A stretch of 64,000 bases of DNA, from the NCBI GenBank assembly GCA_021371935.1, contig JAJFVF010000002.1, forward strand, positions 460,848 through 524,847, in the 5' to 3' direction. Positions 17,830-26,333 of this stretch are shown here, piece after piece; position 1 is the first letter of the stretch, and every line of letters begins with the position of its first letter. The notes under the pieces are model-generated. The model was not told where the DNA came from, searched no databases, and saw only the letters and a list, made by a program, of their open reading frames with translations. The DNA comes from a bacterium. GTDB taxonomy: Bacteria > Armatimonadota > UBA5829. A program made the translations under genes and the position numbers.

Positions 17830-18514
17830 GACCCTGCAGTTCGGGTATGCCGAGTTGCTCACGACTGATGGGCTTTGCCCCTATTGCGGGCAGCCTATGA
17901 AACACTTTTACGATGGCGAATCGGGTAGACGATTTGCACAGTGTCAGAACCCAGAATGTGAATATCTCAGACAGCGAAGTCCGCTAACGGACAGATTGCA
18001 AGAGATCAGAAAAGGAGCTATGAACATGCCGGTAATTACAGCAAAAGAACAAGAGTTTGAACTGATTCCTGAAGGAAGGTATCTCTTCCAGGTAATAGAT
18101 ATCGATGCCGACAAGGGGGATTACGGTCCGTTTTTCAAGATCAAGTGCGAAATCCTCAAGCCTGAAGAAGTAGAGGATGTCGAAACGAAAGGCAAGTGGA
18201 TTAGCGTAATGGCCTCTCAGGTCATTTCCGCAGGCGACAAGCCGTCGAAGTTATATCAACTGACCTCTGCTGTATTTGGTAGAGCAATCGACTGCGCAGG
18301 TGGCGAAAAGGTCGACACTGACGATCTGATCGGTCGACAATTCTCTGGCGTCGTTGGCCACACAACTAAAGGTAATGGCGAAAACAAAAGGACCTACGCC
18401 AACATACTTAGTTATTCGCCGTACAAGAAGCAGGGCGTTATGCCGGTTGGCGGCGGCGAGTTTGAAGTCGGAAAAAAGGAAAAGGGCGATGACGACCCGT
18501 TCGAGGACGAATAG
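17813..18514 (+). CDS. Zinc-finger plus single-strand-DNA-binding-like protein
   Basis: 233 residues. The N-terminal Cys module is LCPYCGQPMKHF...FAQCQNPECEY. The second part (from about residue 69) resembles phage DUF669/SSB-type proteins (EGRYLFQVIDIDADKGDYGP) and ends with an acidic tail DDDPFEDE typical of SSBs. A second ribosome site (aaaggag) precedes an in-frame ATG at MNMPVITAK, near 18020, so the C-terminal part may also be made alone. Confidence 0.6.
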   Translation: MAVQLETLQFGYAELLTTDGLCPYCGQPMKHFYDGESGRRFAQCQNPECEYLRQRSPLTDRLQEIRKGAMNMPVITAKEQEFELIPEGRYLFQVIDIDADKGDYGPFFKIKCEILKPEEVEDVETKGKWISVMASQVISAGDKPSKLYQLTSAVFGRAIDCAGGEKVDTDDLIGRQFSGVVGHTTKGNGENKRTYANILSYSPYKKQGVMPVGGGEFEVGKKEKGDDDPFEDE

Positions 18515-18584
18515 GGTCAGCGGAGCGAGGCCCGGCCACTGCGGTCGGGCCATTATTTGCACCTTATAGCAGAGGATCACAAAT

Positions 18585-18941
18585 ATGAGCACAAGATATG
18601 AATCACCAAAAGAGCGTCGGGAGCGGGAACGCAGAGAAAAGCAGCAGAGGCTGATCAAACTCTGGCAAAAGCAGTTTCCGGTTGGTGCACGAGTGGCTGT
18701 GTCCGGCTATTATCCATCATTCAAGATAGTAACTGATATGCATAAGCAGAAAGTAATAGTCGCCAGGCCGGATAATATCAGCTTCCTCAGAGACAAATTC
18801 GGGCGAGTTGAAGCCGTAGCTTTCGCATCTGGTATCGGATTGTGCATCACCGTGAATATGGACAGGCGAGTTAAAGAGCTTGGCGGTATCAAGCGAGTGT
18901 CGTTCAAGCCGGACCAGCTCCGAGTGGTGAGAGAGGATTAG
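18585..18941 (+). CDS. Hypothetical protein with basic N-terminal helix
   Basis: 118 residues beginning with a strongly charged helix (SPKERRERERREKQQRLIKL), followed by a beta-rich domain (RVAVSGYYPSFKIV, GRVEAVAFASGIGLCITV). A GC-rich hairpin (around 18528-18552) lies just upstream. No family recognised. Confidence 0.6.
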   Translation: MSTRYESPKERRERERREKQQRLIKLWQKQFPVGARVAVSGYYPSFKIVTDMHKQKVIVARPDNISFLRDKFGRVEAVAFASGIGLCITVNMDRRVKELGGIKRVSFKPDQLRVVRED

Positions 18942-18945
18942 GAAT

Positions 18946-19350
18946 ATGAATATCTATTTAACAGCACGATACGACCGGCGTGAAGAGCTTGAGGTCTACG
19001 CAGCCGATCTTGTGCGCCATGGGCACATTGTGACCAGCAGGTGGATTCATGGCAGTCACGGGGAAGCATTCGTTGATTCCCTTACAATAGCGCGTTATGC
19101 CCTGGAAGACTGCGAGGACCTGATGGCAGCAGACATAGTGGTATCTTTTACCGAACTTTCAGACTCCGGTTTTTCCCGAGGCGGTAGACACGTAGAGTTC
19201 GGGCTTGCGGTCGCGTTTGGCAAGAAGCTGTGTGTGGTCGGATATCGTGAGAATATCTTCCACTACTTGCCGGACGTCGTTTTCTTTCAAAACTGGTCGG
19301 AGTGTCTTGACAGCTTGACGGCACCTCGGGTAGGGACAGCTGTGAAATGA
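18946..19350 (+). CDS. Nucleoside 2-deoxyribosyltransferase-like protein
   Basis: 134 residues of the NDT/TIR-like fold: it starts MNIYLTARYDRREELEVYA, then RHGHIVTSRW, the active-site-like AADIVVSFTE and RGGRHVEFGLAVAFGKKLCVVG. Such phage proteins act on nucleosides or NAD-like substrates; the substrate is unknown. It ends overlapping the methylase start (ATGA). Confidence 0.78.
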   Translation: MNIYLTARYDRREELEVYAADLVRHGHIVTSRWIHGSHGEAFVDSLTIARYALEDCEDLMAADIVVSFTELSDSGFSRGGRHVEFGLAVAFGKKLCVVGYRENIFHYLPDVVFFQNWSECLDSLTAPRVGTAVK

Positions 19351-20228
19351 TTACTCAGTCTATGCGCAAACCAATCCGTCCGATCCTGCGCTATCACGGT
19401 GGCAAGTGGAGACTTGCACCCTGGGTGATATCGCACTTCCCGCCGCATCGGGTTTATGTTGAGCCTTATGGCGGTGCGGCATCCGTTCTGATGCGCAAGC
19501 CGCGATCGTATGCAGAGATATATAACGAACTGGACCCGGAGGTATATAACGTCTTCCGAGTGCTGCGGGATCCGGATCTATCTGCTGAACTGGAAAAGCT
19601 GCTCTATTTGACACCATTCTCACGCTTAGAGTTCGAGATAGCTTATGAGATCAAAGAGCAGCTTACGGATGTCGAACAGGCAAGACGCACGATCGTGAAA
19701 GCATATATGGGGTTCGGGTCAAACGCCATTCACGCCGGCAAAGCTCGGGGGATGTGCACTCGAGCATCGACGTGGACGCACGATACCGGCTTTCGTGCCA
19801 ACTCGTATCGATCGGGAACCACGCCAGCGCACGATTGGGCGCGGTATCCAAACCACATTAGCGTGTTCCGCGATCGACTTGCAGGCGTCGTCATCGAAAA
19901 CCGCAAAGCGATCGATTGTATGCAGCAGCACGATCGAGGCGACACGCTGCATTATGTTGACCCGCCATACGTGATGTCTTCAAGGTCGGATCCCGGCAAG
20001 GATTATATGCACGAGATGACAGACGACGATCATCGTGAACTTGCGGAGGTACTACGGTCGGTCAAGGGTATGGTTGTGCTTTCCGGTTATCGGTCTGAAC
20101 TATACGATGAACTTTACGGCGACTGGGAGCGGTTCGATAAAAAGGCTTATGCTGACGGCGCGAGGGAACGCATGGAATGCTTATGGCTTTCGCCTCGGGC
20201 GATGGATGCGCGGGGACTATTGTTTTGA
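19347..20228 (+). CDS. DNA adenine N6-methyltransferase (Dam type), copy 1
   Basis: 293 residues of the D12 class: LRYHGGKWRLAPWVISHFP (SAM entry), VEPYGGAASVLM (motif I), IYNELDPEVYNVFRVLRD, and LHYVDPPYV (DPPY catalytic motif IV). It may protect phage DNA from host restriction or mark replication state. It lies between the nucleoside gene and the primase. Confidence 0.9.
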   Translation: MITQSMRKPIRPILRYHGGKWRLAPWVISHFPPHRVYVEPYGGAASVLMRKPRSYAEIYNELDPEVYNVFRVLRDPDLSAELEKLLYLTPFSRLEFEIAYEIKEQLTDVEQARRTIVKAYMGFGSNAIHAGKARGMCTRASTWTHDTGFRANSYRSGTTPAHDWARYPNHISVFRDRLAGVVIENRKAIDCMQQHDRGDTLHYVDPPYVMSSRSDPGKDYMHEMTDDDHRELAEVLRSVKGMVVLSGYRSELYDELYGDWERFDKKAYADGARERMECLWLSPRAMDARGLLF

Positions 20229-20272
20229 CAAATCTGCCGATTGAGCAGTTAACACGGGGAGTAGGCACAAGG

Positions 20273-22660
20273 ATGGCAGAATCGGTTTATCTGACAGCAA
20301 GACAATACGCCAAGACAGGGCTGTCGGTAATACCTCTAAAATTGGACGGCAGTAAAGCTCCAGCGGTTGCCTGGGATACATACAAGACCCAGATCGCCGA
20401 CGACCGGACACTACGCGGCTGGTTTGTGGCGGGCAATCACGGCATTGCAATCATCGGCGGCGCGGTGTCCGGCAACCTGGAGCGCATCGACTTCGATCTG
20501 CCCGGCTCGTGCAAAGCCTGGGCGGATCTGGCCAAGGAATGCGGCTATGGTGAGCTGATAGAATCACTCCCGCTTGTCCGCACGCCCAGGTCAACGCGCT
20601 GCTACCATCTCTACTACCGATGTGAGTCTCCGGTCGAGGGCAACCAGCCGCTTGCCCGGTATCTCGATCCTGACGGCAAGGTCAAGGTCGCTATAGAAAC
20701 CCGTGGTGAAGGCGGTTATACCATAGCGCCCGGCTCTCCTGTCGAAGTCCACGAGACCGGCAATCCCTATATACTCGTGCGCGGTGATCTGTGCGATATC
20801 CCTGTTATCAGCGCCGATGACCGGGAGGCTCTGCTTGAGATAGCGCGGTCATTCAATGAGTATATGCCCGATGATAAGTCGACCTCATCACGACCAGAAA
20901 AGGAACGCGGGGGCGCTCCGGGCGATGACTACAACGCCCACGGCGACTGGCGGGAAGTGCTACAGGGTCAGGGCTGGACACGGGTTTGGGAAAAGAGCGA
21001 AGTCGAATACTGGCGCCGACCGGGTAAGTCAAAAGGAATATCCGCAACGTGGAACTACAAGGACTCCGAGGTGTTCTACGTATTCAGCACGAATGCCCCG
21101 CCGTTTGAGGCTGAGCGGTCATACACGCCGTTCGGCATCTACACTACTATTTTGCACAGCGGTGACTATTCAGCCGCAGCCAGGGCGCTTTCAGGCGAAG
21201 GTTACGGCACGCCTGCCGCCTCGGCAACTGTTACACACACACCACGTAAGGAAGAAAAGCAGATCGATGACAAGGAACTGGCATTCTTCGCTCAGACAGA
21301 CTTAGGCAATGCCGAGCGGTTTCTGGCCAGGCACGGAAACGATCTGCTCTATTGTCCTGCATTCGGCAAGTGGTTTGTCTGGGACAATATGCGGTGGGCT
21401 GAGGATGAGACCGGCAAGGTCGTACAGCGGTCAGCTTTGACGGTCCGCAAGATGCTCGATGAGGCTCAAACGCTTGTAGACGAAGCATCTCAAAAGAGGC
21501 TCATCAAATATGCCCGAGCATCTGAATCGAACAACAAAATATATGCAATGCTCAGTCTGGCGCGTGCCTGGCTCGGTATAGGTTCCGACGATCTCGACTC
21601 CGACCCGTGGCTACTAAATTGCAAAAACGGCATCCTGGACCTGCGCAACGGCGAGCTGCTTCCTCATCGGCAGGACAACTATATAACCAAACTCGTGCCG
21701 TGGAATTACAATCCTGATGCAGGGTGTCCGACATGGCTGGAGTTCCTCGATTCTATATTCCAGGACAACCAGCATATCATCGACTACATCCAGCGGGCGG
21801 TAGGCTACGCGCTCACAGGCGTGATACGTGAGCAGTGCCTGTTCTTCCTGCACGGAGTCGGCTCGAACGGCAAGAGCACGTTCCTGAACGTCATACAGGA
21901 CGTTCTGGGCGACTATGCCAAGGACACGCCGACCGAGTCGTTGATGATAAAGCAAAATGACGGCATATCCAACGATATCGCAAGGCTCAGAGGAGCACGC
22001 TTCGTTACGGCTGTTGAGGCGGAGGCCGACAAACGTATGGCCGAGAGCCTGGTAAAGCGGCTCACCGGCGGCGACACTATCACAGCACGCTTCATGCGGC
22101 AGGAGTTCTTCCAGTTCCGGGGCACATTCAAGATATTCCTTGCAGCCAACCACAAGCCGGGCGTAAGGGGCACTGACGACGGAATCTGGCGACGTATCAA
22201 GATGATTCCGTTCCTTGTCCGTATACCGGACAATCAGCAGGATGCAACGCTTCCTGACCGGCTCAGGGATGAGGCCGAAGGTATTCTTGCCTGGGCAGTC
22301 AGAGGATGTCAGATTTGGCAAAAACAGGGTCTTGGAGAGCCGGAGGAGGTTAGAGCCGCGACTGCCGAATATCGCGATGAAATGGACTTCCTGGGACCGT
22401 TTATTGCCGACCGGTGCATCCTGCAGCCGACCCAGTCTATCAAGGCAAGTGACCTCTACAAAGAGTATTTGGATTACTGCGAAACCAGTAAGGACAAACC
22501 CATCAGCAGCACTAGGTTTGGGCGGATGATGACGGATAGACCGGGGATTAAAAAGCAACGGCACAGGTCCGGGAACGGCATCGAATACTGGGGAATCGGT
22601 TTATCGAAATATGGAAATAACCTGGATTTTTCAGAGGAAAAAGAATATGACGAAATATAG
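20273..22660 (+). CDS. PrimPol / D5-P4 type primase-helicase
   Basis: About 795 residues. The N-terminal PrimPol domain is marked by YAKTGLSVIPLKLDGSKAPA, HGIAIIGGAVSGNLERIDFD and LVRTPRSTRCYHLYY. A linker and the D5 N-terminal region follow, then an SF3 helicase with Walker A GVGSNGKST near residue 530 and LRGARFVTAVEAEADKRM. It should prime and unwind phage DNA. I chose ATG 20273 (MAESVYLTARQY); a TTG at 20225 overlapping the methylase stop is possible. Confidence 0.88.
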   Translation: MAESVYLTARQYAKTGLSVIPLKLDGSKAPAVAWDTYKTQIADDRTLRGWFVAGNHGIAIIGGAVSGNLERIDFDLPGSCKAWADLAKECGYGELIESLPLVRTPRSTRCYHLYYRCESPVEGNQPLARYLDPDGKVKVAIETRGEGGYTIAPGSPVEVHETGNPYILVRGDLCDIPVISADDREALLEIARSFNEYMPDDKSTSSRPEKERGGAPGDDYNAHGDWREVLQGQGWTRVWEKSEVEYWRRPGKSKGISATWNYKDSEVFYVFSTNAPPFEAERSYTPFGIYTTILHSGDYSAAARALSGEGYGTPAASATVTHTPRKEEKQIDDKELAFFAQTDLGNAERFLARHGNDLLYCPAFGKWFVWDNMRWAEDETGKVVQRSALTVRKMLDEAQTLVDEASQKRLIKYARASESNNKIYAMLSLARAWLGIGSDDLDSDPWLLNCKNGILDLRNGELLPHRQDNYITKLVPWNYNPDAGCPTWLEFLDSIFQDNQHIIDYIQRAVGYALTGVIREQCLFFLHGVGSNGKSTFLNVIQDVLGDYAKDTPTESLMIKQNDGISNDIARLRGARFVTAVEAEADKRMAESLVKRLTGGDTITARFMRQEFFQFRGTFKIFLAANHKPGVRGTDDGIWRRIKMIPFLVRIPDNQQDATLPDRLRDEAEGILAWAVRGCQIWQKQGLGEPEEVRAATAEYRDEMDFLGPFIADRCILQPTQSIKASDLYKEYLDYCETSKDKPISSTRFGRMMTDRPGIKKQRHRSGNGIEYWGIGLSKYGNNLDFSEEKEYDEI

Positions 22661-22750
22661 AAACCGCAGCCAATCAGGCGTTAAAAACAGGGGCATGTGC
22701 CGGATTTTACTGCCAGTGGGGAGACATATGTGTTTGTGTTGTGAACACGC

Positions 22751-22900
22751 CAACCCTACAGATTTCTGTAGGGTTGTCACGCTCAACTGTTGGGTTCTGT
22801 AGGGTTGAATGTACTATGATTATAGTTATTTATTTAAGCTTAAATATGAGTAATGACGCTGATAATAGTCAAACCCTACAGAACTGTGCAGACCCTACAG
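22751..22900. repeat. Five ACCCTACAG motifs, candidate iterons
   Basis: Copies lie at 22751-22761 and 22871-22881 and 22891-22900 in direct orientation, and at 22766-22776 and 22797-22807 inverted. The first two form an 11-bp hairpin with a 4-base loop. Between them lies an AT-rich block (22808-22850). Position directly behind the primase fits a replication origin or an operator cluster. Confidence 0.6.
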
Positions 22901-22952
22901 AATTGAAACATTGGTGATAATTACACAATCTGTTACATATTGAGGCAAAGAA

Positions 22953-23135
22953 ATGGGACGCTATCTTAGTATCTTGGAAAGAATGGGTTTTCGGGTCCGG
23001 CTTACTCGCAATGGTAAAAATATTGTCGTAACACCTAAGCCGTTGCCTCCGCTTGCACGACAGATATCTTGCTATAAACCCACAATTATCGAGGAACTAA
23101 GATCAATTTTTCGTGAAGCAAAACGGAGGAAATAA
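22953..23135 (+). CDS. Small protein with TubC-like N-terminal fold, copy 1
   Basis: 60 residues starting MGRYLSILERMGFRVRLTRN and continuing KNIVVTPKPLPPLARQI. The pattern (short helix, G-x-V hairpin, helix) resembles the TubC docking domain. The next gene repeats it, so the two look like tandem paralogues. Ribosome site gagg at about 8 bases. Confidence 0.6.
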   Translation: MGRYLSILERMGFRVRLTRNGKNIVVTPKPLPPLARQISCYKPTIIEELRSIFREAKRRK

Positions 23136-23136
23136 C

Positions 23137-23580
23137 ATGGGACGATATTTGACAGGACTCAAGAACCGTGGATACAGCGTGCATCTATCGAACAGCAGGA
23201 AACTGATCGTGTCGCCAAAATTGCCCGACCACCTCCACCGGCAGGTGGTCGATGCAAAAGAGACTATTATCGCCGAGCTGCTCGAAATGCAGGCAGTCCC
23301 GACCTTGCCGTCTCCCGTGTCGTCTGGCCGGTTCGATAGGCTATCTGACGATGAGCTTGATGAATTGGAGAAGCATTATATCGCGCTATTTCGATATTGT
23401 GCTGACCAGGGTTATCAATATTCTCAATATTGGGAACCGGGAAAACCTAAGCCCGAGAGACCCTATGTTTATTTAGACTTCGGCAGGCTGATCCCTGCCG
23501 GCAGCAGGCAGCAAAAGCTCTATATCTGGCCGATACTGGCCGCGGCGGATGGGACTGACTACTGCCTTGTGCTGGATTGA
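23137..23580 (+). CDS. Protein with TubC-like N-terminal domain, copy 2
   Basis: 147 residues from the ATG behind cggaggaaataac. Residues 1-50 (MGRYLTGLKNRGYSVHLSNS, RKLIVSPKLPDHLHRQVV) are similar to the preceding gene; the remainder (FDRLSDDELDELEKHYIALF, YVYLDFGRLIPAG) is a separate domain without recognised family. Function unknown. Confidence 0.62.
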   Translation: MGRYLTGLKNRGYSVHLSNSRKLIVSPKLPDHLHRQVVDAKETIIAELLEMQAVPTLPSPVSSGRFDRLSDDELDELEKHYIALFRYCADQGYQYSQYWEPGKPKPERPYVYLDFGRLIPAGSRQQKLYIWPILAAADGTDYCLVLD

Positions 23581-23617
23581 TACGAAACAATAGTGAACAC
23601 CGAAAAAGGAGGAAGAA

Positions 23618-23824
23618 ATGATATCTGAAATCAACGGAGTCGTCATGATGACCGGTCGAGGTCATGCCGGTAAGCGGCATATCGTAATGCCTAACGGCAC
23701 AAGTCTCTGCGGACGGCAGCTCGGATTTGGCAAGTATGGCAATGGCAATCTGCGGCCACGAAGCGAAACGGAAGATCGGCTAATATGTAAGATTTGCTTG
23801 CGCAAGGAAAAGGAGCTGATCTGA
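23618..23824 (+). CDS. Small protein with possible zinc site
   Basis: 68 residues behind aaaggaggaag. It contains HIVMPNGTSLCGRQLG and LICKICLRKEK, a likely Cys-Cys-Cys/His metal site. The stop overlaps the next ATG. Confidence 0.6.
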   Translation: MISEINGVVMMTGRGHAGKRHIVMPNGTSLCGRQLGFGKYGNGNLRPRSETEDRLICKICLRKEKELI

Positions 23825-24294
23825 TGGCTTACGCTCAGAACACATCCGTCAGCGTCGAGAACTCGATTATGGAGATTCGCCGGACCGTGAACCGATATAG
23901 CGCTGACGGGTTTAGTTTTACCGAGGAGAGCAGGATAGCGAAAGTTGAGTTCAAGTGCGAAGGTCGGCTGGTTCGTATTTACATGCAACTGCCGGACAAG
24001 AACGAAGAGCGCTTTAGACTTACCGAAACCGGACGTGAGAGAACTTCGGAAAACGCTGTTTACGCCGCCTGGGAGCAGGAATGCAGGCGGTCATATCGTG
24101 CGCTGAATCTTGTCATCAAAGCCAAGCTCGAAGCTGTCGAGTCCGGCATTACGACGTTCGACGAGGAGTTTATGGCTCACATCGTTTTGCCGAACGGCAG
24201 AACCGTAGGGCAGCAGATGTTACAACCGATGCAGGAAGCGCTGTCAAGCGGCAAGATGCTTGCGCTGACTGATGGATTCGGAGTGCAGCAGTGA
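23824..24294 (+). CDS. Conserved-type phage hypothetical protein
   Basis: 156 residues starting MAYAQNTSVSVENSIMEIRR. N-terminal beta-rich domain (RIAKVEFKCEGRLVRIYMQL) and a long helical part (AVYAAWEQECRRSYRALNLV). It ends with LPNGRTVGQQMLQPMQEAL. ATG overlaps the previous stop and its end overlaps the next start. Function unknown. Confidence 0.65.
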   Translation: MAYAQNTSVSVENSIMEIRRTVNRYSADGFSFTEESRIAKVEFKCEGRLVRIYMQLPDKNEERFRLTETGRERTSENAVYAAWEQECRRSYRALNLVIKAKLEAVESGITTFDEEFMAHIVLPNGRTVGQQMLQPMQEALSSGKMLALTDGFGVQQ

Positions 24295-24659
24295 GTCAGG
24301 AAGTCTGGACCCCGGAACAATACCGCGCATACCAGCGTGGAGGCGAGATCAACATGCCCGGTCCAGATGCAGCCGAAACGCTATGGCAGGCAAAGGTCGA
24401 GCAACTATTCGAGAGTCAGGGCTGGCTCTGCTACCACGTCACAGACAGTCGCAAAACAAAGGCTGGCTTTCCCGATCTTGTGGCAGTCCATCCGGTTCAC
24501 GGGCTTATTATCGCCGAGCTGAAAACCAAACGGCGAATTGTAACTGAAGAACAGGAAGAGTGGCTGAATCGTCTTTGGGGAGCGGCAACACGGGTTTATC
24601 TATGGCGCTTCCCTGACGATTGGTCGGAAGCTGAGTCGGTAGCGTTGGGTTTGATCTAG
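24291..24659 (+). CDS. VRR-NUC domain nuclease
   Basis: 122 residues. The PD-(D/E)XK core is GFPDLVAVHP and LIIAELKTKRRIVTEEQEEW, matching stand-alone phage VRR-NUC proteins. These cleave branched DNA in replication or recombination. Coupled to the preceding gene by the ATGA-type overlap. Confidence 0.8.
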   Translation: MSQEVWTPEQYRAYQRGGEINMPGPDAAETLWQAKVEQLFESQGWLCYHVTDSRKTKAGFPDLVAVHPVHGLIIAELKTKRRIVTEEQEEWLNRLWGAATRVYLWRFPDDWSEAESVALGLI

Positions 24660-24704
24660 ATACACATACACAGCAATTATTACTATGCAGGAGGCTAAAG
24701 GCAG

Positions 24705-25202
24705 GTGGCAAGGCGGACAATAGCGGTTGAGGAAATTGAAGATGTATTTGCGGTTGGAGCGGGTCTCTGGGAAAAGGCTTGTAGTCCGTTTTCATATGTC
24801 AGTAACATATGCCGCGATCCCGGCCTCACCGGCTTATTATGGCGGGAAGTCCGCAAGATGATACGCTGGTCACGACGGCAGCGTGGGGGGCTGACGGACT
24901 GGCAGCTTGTTGTGCTGGTATGCCACCTGCTCGGAAATAGCGACTATGAGATAGCAGAGCGGTTTGATTGTGCAAGGCAAACAGTTCAGAAAGCTCGTGT
25001 GGTTGCACTGGACAAAATAAGTCTTTATCAGCCAATGAAGCATGGGCTTCTTACTGTTATGCTTGAAACCTTTTCTTGGCGTGAGGTGCGCGAGCATATG
25101 GCTGATGTCTGTGAAGAATGGTCCGATAAGCAGAAAAATAAAAAAAATGGCTGCCCCCCTGTTTCACGCTCAAAAAAGTTTTCTTCACGCTCAGACAAAT
25201 AG
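24705..25202 (+). CDS. Sigma-70 region-4-like HTH regulator
   Basis: 165 residues. The helix-turn-helix is LTDWQLVVLVCHLLGNSDYE with IAERFDCARQTVQKARVVAL, as in phage late regulators of the ArpU/sigma-like type. GTG start behind caggagg. It is the last early gene before the packaging cluster, so control of late transcription is plausible. Confidence 0.55.
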   Translation: MARRTIAVEEIEDVFAVGAGLWEKACSPFSYVSNICRDPGLTGLLWREVRKMIRWSRRQRGGLTDWQLVVLVCHLLGNSDYEIAERFDCARQTVQKARVVALDKISLYQPMKHGLLTVMLETFSWREVREHMADVCEEWSDKQKNKKNGCPPVSRSKKFSSRSDK

Positions 25203-25351
25203 CGTTTTGGGGCAAAAAGTGGCTGCCCCCCATGCCGTTTTCACGCATGTATATAGAAGATAAAAACGGGTCTAGGTTAGCTACCGAAAAGCCAGTTCCC
25301 TGCTGGTCTGACCCGGGACACTATACAGGGGCATCTTAGGGAGGTGTATTT

Positions 25352-25621
25352 ATGCCAACAGCTACAAAAAATGCAACGCGCCAAGAACGACACAATGCCG
25401 GAAGCCTACTTGCATACGCTATAAAAACAGGGAAAATCGAGAAACCTGAAACATGTGAGGCTTGTGGTAAAAACGTTGGCGCAGAGAATATACAAGGGCA
25501 TCATATTGATTATGAGCACCCATATGAAGTGAAATGGTTGTGTGGCAAATGCCATAGAGACCTGCATAGGCAATTAAGAAATTTATATAAAATAGACCGC
25601 GATATTTTTCAAAACCTATAG
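25352..25621 (+). CDS. HNH-like zinc-binding protein
   Basis: 89 residues with CEACGKNVGAENIQGHHIDY and WLCGKCHRDLHRQL, the CxxC...HH...CxxC...H layout of HNH endonucleases. Strong ribosome site gggaggtg. Small HNH proteins next to terminases often assist packaging cleavage. The upstream gap 25203-25351 shows no gene. Confidence 0.7.
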   Translation: MPTATKNATRQERHNAGSLLAYAIKTGKIEKPETCEACGKNVGAENIQGHHIDYEHPYEVKWLCGKCHRDLHRQLRNLYKIDRDIFQNL

Positions 25622-25693
25622 AACAACAACTATCATCTCCCCGCGCGGTCCGACGCGGGCAGAACATCGGCAATATCGGACACCTCCTTTCTG

Positions 25694-25725
25694 AATCGCC
25701 CCCGATCCGGCACACGGGGGCGATT
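25694..25725 (+). terminator. Hairpin between early and packaging genes
   Basis: Arms aatcgcccccg (25694-25704) and cgggggcgatt (25715-25725), 11 bp, followed by a short AT-rich stretch. A smaller GC hairpin lies near 25640-25660. Confidence 0.5.
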
Positions 25726-25731
25726 ATTACT

Positions 25732-25893
25732 ATGACGACTATGACTACGACAACAGGCAAAATACGCTTAACCTCCCTCAGAGTGCTCGATCCAGAGCGT
25801 GCAAAACTGATTGACATACACGAGGCTTTATGGGCGGATCGGCGGCGCAGGGGCAAAGCGCGTGCGGGGAAGTATGCTCGGGTGGCGAGGTAG
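25732..25893 (+). CDS. Small basic protein upstream of terminase
   Basis: 53 residues starting MTTMTTTTGKIRLTSLRVLD and ending with an Arg/Lys-rich tail (ADRRRRGKARAGKYARVAR). It lies directly before the small terminase gene. Basic tails suggest nucleic-acid binding; function unknown. Confidence 0.5.
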   Translation: MTTMTTTTGKIRLTSLRVLDPERAKLIDIHEALWADRRRRGKARAGKYARVAR

Positions 25894-25901
25894 ATATTGA
25901 T

Positions 25902-26333
25902 GTGGCTGCAAAATCCAACAAGGCGACAATGCAAGAGCGGATTGACCACATCTATGAGATGCTGGTTGACGGCTATTCCACGCGTGAAATAGTTCGGTAT
26001 AGTTCGGAAAATTGGAATTTATCCAGGCGACAGACTGAAAAGTTAATAGCTCGTGCCAACTCGCTCCTTGAGGCCGAATCGAAGCAGCTAAAGCCAATAC
26101 ATTTGAGCAAGGGTATCCGCAGACTGGAGAAACAGTATCATAAAGCAGATGGCGCTGATGAGATACGTAACGCAATCGCCGCGCAGGCCGAACTCAACAA
26201 ACTGCTGAAGCTCTATGAATCGCCAAGTGAGCCTGAAGATGAATCCGGCGTAGATAATATAATCGAATCCATCGATTCCCGTATTGAGGATATATGGACT
26301 GGTGATGAGGCTGAGCAATGCGAAGAGGAGTGA
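25902..26333 (+). CDS. terS: Terminase small subunit
   Basis: About 143 residues from a GTG at 25902; the frame is open further up and M34 (about 25929) is another start. The HTH is DGYSTREIVRYSSENWNLSR with RQTEKLIARAN, and a helical oligomerisation region follows. It should recognise the pac or cos site. It overlaps the large terminase start. Confidence 0.7.
   Translation: MAAKSNKATMQERIDHIYEMLVDGYSTREIVRYSSENWNLSRRQTEKLIARANSLLEAESKQLKPIHLSKGIRRLEKQYHKADGADEIRNAIAAQAELNKLLKLYESPSEPEDESGVDNIIESIDSRIEDIWTGDEAEQCEEE

Noticed and set aside
18528..18557. Terminator at the GC-rich hairpin before 18585
   Set aside because: Stem is clear but no T run follows, and the downstream genes seem to belong to the same transcript.
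22647..22802. Short frame MTKYRNRSQSGVKN... after the primase
   Set aside because: It overlaps the primase end and the repeat cluster, ends in a repeat, and its make-up does not look coding.
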